The notes beneath the pieces are model-generated. The model was not told the DNA's origin. It saw only the letters and a program-made list of their open reading frames with translations, and searched no databases. 64,000 nt of DNA, taken from Flavicella marina (GTDB lineage Bacteria > Bacteroidota > Bacteroidia > Flavobacteriales > Flavobacteriaceae). Where the stretch lies: assembly GCF_009193215.1 (NCBI RefSeq), contig NZ_VYVA01000003.1:62001-126000 (forward strand). Direction: 5' to 3'. Within the stretch, counting starts at the first letter, position 1. Every line of letters starts with the position of its first letter. The position numbers and the translations under genes are program-made. Shown piece after piece: positions 61,801 to 64,000 of the stretch.

Positions 61801-62835
61801 ATTGAGTCTATAGAGGTTTGGGGTACACAAAACTTAAATGGTAGTGCCATTGCAACGGTAGATTCAAAATTTAAAAATTTTTATGTCTTGATCGACGATG
61901 AGCCATTTGGAGATGTAGATTTGGCAACCGCAAAAACGAATGCATTGGTATATTTTTATCGAGGAGAGACAGGTTCTAGATTGTATTCAAAAACAGGAAT
62001 TACTGCTAAAGGGAGGTATGTTCGGATTCAGGCAGAAGGAACTACACAATTGGCTTTGGCAGAAGTGAGTGTTTTAGGACGTGAAGATGGAAAAAGATAT
62101 TGTGATTTTATTGAAGAAAACGGTACGGTAATCAATGGAGATTTTGAATGTGGACATAATACAAATTGGGAGTTTGTTACTGGGGGGAATGCAGTAGCAA
62201 GTTTTACTGATGGTACAACAGAGTCATTTGATGGAAGTGTATCGGCAAAGATTGACGTAACTACTGGAGATGCCTATAATAAGGCAGTTTTAAAAAATAA
62301 AGTTTATGGTGGAAATTTAAAAGATAAAGATGTAAAGTTTACTGTACAAGCGAAATCTCCTGATGCTGGTACTTCTTTTCGATTTCAGATTCAAGTGATG
62401 AATGGAGAAGGTGTTACCACAAATTTAACGTCACCAGTAATGAATTTGACAGCTAACTATCAAGAATTTGAATATCCAGTTTCATTTGCAGAAGATACGC
62501 AACAGGTTGTTGTAAAAATCAATGCAGGAAAAACGGTTGGGACATATTATTTCGACGATGTTTCAGGGATTATAGAAGATAGTCTTTCGGTGGATGAGGT
62601 GCATAACGAACCTTTTGTCTTTTATCCAAATCCTTCTAATGGGATGATTACACTTAAGAATTATAAAAGTATTTCCCAAATTACCGTAGTCTCTGTCTCC
62701 GGACAACTTTTGAAAAGAATTTCCGTGAACTCTGAAAAAATCGATCTAACCGATCTTCAATCTGGGATGTATGTACTTATGGTTACAAACATTGAGGGTC
62801 ACCAATCTACAAGTAAAATTATCATTAACAATTAA
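58891..62835 (+). CDS. Giant T9SS-secreted G8/right-handed beta-helix protein with discoidin-like and CBM domains
   Basis: This 1314-residue protein has a signal peptide (SETIAASS). A G8 domain covers about residues 35-115 (GSWFTPATWNTNTVPSAG, VIGKLTFTQ). The region about 120-880 looks like a parallel beta-helix as in CEMIP/TMEM2-type proteins: LHRTGAANGTQAAYVEGNVV, HHDSHAEITNNIVYEVAG, AGIVSEAG. A discoidin/fucolectin-like domain follows at about 900-1070 (ASRAIDGNTNG, PWWDLDLGKDYNIESIEVWG), then a CBM4/9-like domain (1080-1225) and a type A sorting domain (FYPNPSNGMITL, QSGMYVLMV). CEMIP relatives degrade hyaluronan, so it may be a polysaccharide depolymerase; no enzyme activity is proven by sequence. 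Confidence 0.85.
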   Translation: MKLYIYIATLFLSLFFSETIAASSIADLIPDGTETHKAVNDGSWFTPATWNTNTVPSAGAIVLIPADKEITYEGSSEAHIFAIKVIGKLTFTQTNSASITKLIVDTFVGTMSSKIYFHASDASDGKIDVIFKPFDIEQHKDAGTRIYPLVWNSAAETHFKDGINHYKVTYKLTTTDDKERFDTAAEGNANTTLTEYSNELIDDGPGVYGRSSWDAEQLSLGLATMGQIQVLGKVKTTKLKLSADAAKGQKTLQLVEAPSGWLAGDELVINSGGNIDTNSRGVDEREIGSVSGTSVQVTSNLSFNHEGKGAESLHCYVGNLSRNITFSSADISMTSRRGHIMAMHNPMDVQFRYARFKNLGRTDKSRVADDFIYDQWIEPVVFTSKLSALGLECMQLKKADATKITNSRGRYSIHLHRTGAANGTQAAYVEGNVVWGNPGWGITHHDSHAEITNNIVYEVAGAGIVSEAGNETGFWDDNFLVKITKARSGIGDAFTPVEGENYFDPDFYHSALFYDDYLFRGEALALRGRAVVCRNNIISDSNFGVGVTNINPVKTNLLRVDPEALKALRPTHQVDHFPLDVEGYSKEGDGVMPIEVALIVENTVVVNSYNALNSIERDMGLNHESRSVFDGFKSWGCNIGLQLTYQADYSFKDVYISGKNSNSRGMDMWKHSSNHSFENIKIEDCATAIRVSKVVGLGTDYTQLKTRNNGFTQWSFINYSESNVTEHYELELDTDGATYSYDEHTDNIVYLSTADVMDDRDIAFTLTDEADLEVDVAANDFRFEVDGYISDCIGSYNYGVKSAWAQGNLRFDYPQRIYEFASKAKFEAYLVENNVYKDAANGNQLYFIVNESVPDRLSFEYKSFPIRINILNAPATAPYSNAIYETEMELAPKAQLVSLKGVATQSTTSTAESYKGLTIETPASRAIDGNTNGRLHAQYFQKGLVPVGSSSYTEEESEPWWDLDLGKDYNIESIEVWGTQNLNGSAIATVDSKFKNFYVLIDDEPFGDVDLATAKTNALVYFYRGETGSRLYSKTGITAKGRYVRIQAEGTTQLALAEVSVLGREDGKRYCDFIEENGTVINGDFECGHNTNWEFVTGGNAVASFTDGTTESFDGSVSAKIDVTTGDAYNKAVLKNKVYGGNLKDKDVKFTVQAKSPDAGTSFRFQIQVMNGEGVTTNLTSPVMNLTANYQEFEYPVSFAEDTQQVVVKINAGKTVGTYYFDDVSGIIEDSLSVDEVHNEPFVFYPNPSNGMITLKNYKSISQITVVSVSGQLLKRISVNSEKIDLTDLQSGMYVLMVTNIEGHQSTSKIIINN

Positions 62836-62839
62836 CTAG

Positions 62840-62870
62840 AAAAAGCCTCCGTATTTGGAGGCTTTTTTTT
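62840..62870. terminator. Bidirectional terminator between the G8 gene and the convergent sulfatase
   Basis: Perfect arms AAAAAGCCTCC and GGAGGCTTTTT around a 6-base loop, with T-run and A-run. It lies 4 bp after the G8 stop, and its end touches the minus-strand sulfatase stop. Confidence 0.88.
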
Positions 62871-64000
62871 ATTTTCCTTTAATATTTGTGGTGAAATTAT
62901 TGTGGAGTAATTTACTGAGTTCACGAATTGTTTTTTTGTGTTTTGGATCGTTGCTTATGTTTGTATTTTCATCTGCATCAGAATGATGATCGAAAAGTGT
63001 TGAAGTGATTGTGTTTCCTGTTGTTGGATTGATGTATTCTGTATAACTGTATTTTTCTGTTTTGATTGTAAAACCGTTCCCTTTTTTGGTGAAAACATAT
63101 TCTTTAAAAGGCTTTCTAGGGTTTTTGAAAAGTTGTACAAAACTCTTTCCCTCGAGTTGGTTTTTGGGTACGTCCAGATGACATAATTCAGCTAGGGTAG
63201 GGTAAATGTCAACGAGTTCGACTAAAGAATGGCTTTGGCTATCATTTACTTCAATTAGCGGAGATGAAATAATCAATGGAACTTGCGAAGTGAGTTTATG
63301 ATTCGTGAATTTTGCCCATTCGGCATGTTCTTCCAAAAGATATCCATGGTCTGCCACCAATATTACAATTGTGTTTTTCTCGAGGTCTAATTCTTTTAGG
63401 GTTTGGCTTATTTTTCCAATAAGGGCATCGACGTAACTTACGGTAGCATAGTATCCTTGGATTAACTTTTTACTCGTGTATGAGTCCAAGCTACCTTTAT
63501 TTGGAATGTTATCATAAGCTCTTAATTCGTAATAGCGGCCAATTGCAATTTTTGGAATGTTTGTTTGAGGGTAATTATTGTATGGATGTTGAATAGAAGA
63601 CTCAGGGTATAGATTCCAGTATTTTGTAGGAGCATTAAAAGGCAAGTGATTCGAGATAAATCCGGCAGTAAGAAAGAACGGTTTGTCTGATTTTTTTAAT
63701 TTTTTTAAATCTCGGATTACTTTTTGTGTCATCAATCCATCTATATACGTAGTGTCGTTTACATTCGAATGTTCGTAAGCTGGTCCGTTGCCAGTGTTGA
63801 GATATGTTTTTTTGTTTTTTGGATCGTGGTAATCTTTCCATATAGATTGCCAGTAATCTGTAGGAGTAAGATTTTTATTGTTTTTATTAAATGCATAGGG
63901 TCTATAAATCTCATCCCAATCATCTGTATTGTCGTCAAGGTGGTGGTAAACTTTTCCATTAGAAATGGTAGTGTAACCGTTATTTTTAAAGAGCTTGGGT
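62869..64000 (-). CDS. S1-type sulfatase, iduronate-2-sulfatase-like (5' part outside window)
   Basis: The frame is open without interruption from the stop at 62869 to the right edge, giving 376 C-terminal residues; a TTG at 63735 is internal, not the start. Landmarks are LFKNNGYTTISNGKVYHH, HLPFNAPTKYW, VADHGYLLEEHAEWAKFTNH and LVELVDIYPTLAEL. The FGly site lies beyond the window, so activity cannot be confirmed. It is the only gene of the right-hand locus on the minus strand after 53.5 kb. The order and motifs resemble the sulfatases at 39182 and 49123. Confidence 0.9.
   Translation of the reverse strand, partial: PKLFKNNGYTTISNGKVYHHLDDNTDDWDEIYRPYAFNKNNKNLTPTDYWQSIWKDYHDPKNKKTYLNTGNGPAYEHSNVNDTTYIDGLMTQKVIRDLKKLKKSDKPFFLTAGFISNHLPFNAPTKYWNLYPESSIQHPYNNYPQTNIPKIAIGRYYELRAYDNIPNKGSLDSYTSKKLIQGYYATVSYVDALIGKISQTLKELDLEKNTIVILVADHGYLLEEHAEWAKFTNHKLTSQVPLIISSPLIEVNDSQSHSLVELVDIYPTLAELCHLDVPKNQLEGKSFVQLFKNPRKPFKEYVFTKKGNGFTIKTEKYSYTEYINPTTGNTITSTLFDHHSDADENTNISNDPKHKKTIRELSKLLHNNFTTNIKGK

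Noticed and set aside
63635-63959. Two short minus-strand open frames upstream of the right-edge sulfatase, suggesting a broken gene
   Set aside because: The sulfatase frame itself is open without interruption from 62869 to the window edge and encodes matching sulfatase sequence (GYTTISNGKVYHH). The short frames are shadows.
1-64000. tRNA/rRNA genes, CRISPR arrays, riboswitches
   Set aside because: No cloverleaf-like conserved arms, no spaced direct repeats and no recognisable riboswitch core were seen in the intergenic gaps.

Overview
This is an AT-rich, densely coding window from a Bacteroidota genome, most likely a marine, algal-polysaccharide-degrading member of the Flavobacteriaceae. 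The evidence is a SusC/SusD pair, a hybrid two-component system, type IX secretion C-terminal domains, TAnnTTTG-type promoter elements, the Bacteroidota-type transcarbamylase of arginine synthesis, an L-fucose permease and many sulfatases. No rRNA, tRNA, CRISPR array, transposase or phage gene was seen.

Layout. (1) Positions 1-2844: the end of a glycan-degrading cluster, with the C-terminus of a probable glycoside hydrolase and two SGNH carbohydrate esterases, one fused to a second alpha/beta-hydrolase-like domain. (2) 2847-6333: a cupin lipoprotein, then argF', argB and argE of arginine synthesis. (3) 6343-21405: a block of about 15 kb lying exactly between argE and argH. It holds an 11-member minus-strand gene series: enolase-superfamily dehydratase, SDR, aldo/keto reductase, Zn-alcohol dehydrogenase, FucP permease, beta-propeller glycosidase, RhaM-type mutarotase, GH29 fucosidase, a decayed sulfatase, GH43 and a large BNR propeller protein. 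A divergent AraC regulator follows. (4) 21494-25897: argH, two double-CDGSH iron-sulfur proteins, an outer-membrane lipoprotein and dihydrolipoyl dehydrogenase. (5) 26120-64000: a large polysaccharide utilization locus. It contains the HTCS sensor, SusC, SusD, a tight operon (GH3, six intact sulfatases, one esterase, two GH10 enzymes, one TIM-barrel lipoprotein), an exported amidinotransferase-family protein with an outer-membrane partner, a clan-A glycosidase, three further T9SS-tailed secreted proteins including a 1314-residue G8/beta-helix protein, an esterase, and a further sulfatase running off the right edge.

How the genes work together (inference). The HTCS senses an oligosaccharide. 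SusCD imports fragments generated by surface enzymes. GH10 endo-enzymes, GH3, acetylesterases and a varied set of S1-type sulfatases strip a sulfated and acetylated, xylan-like glycan. The separate fucose block releases L-fucose (GH29), imports it (FucP), anomerises it (RhaM-like) and oxidises it (aldo/keto reductase, dehydratase, SDR). An ungapped two-block element found upstream of susC, GH3 and two downstream secreted-protein genes suggests one HTCS regulon from about 26 to 63 kb.

The most interesting signals are that shared HTCS element, the arginine operon split by a fucose block, GH10 enzymes inside a sulfatase-rich locus, the G8/beta-helix protein, and the exported amidinotransferase sharing an upstream motif with its outer-membrane neighbour.
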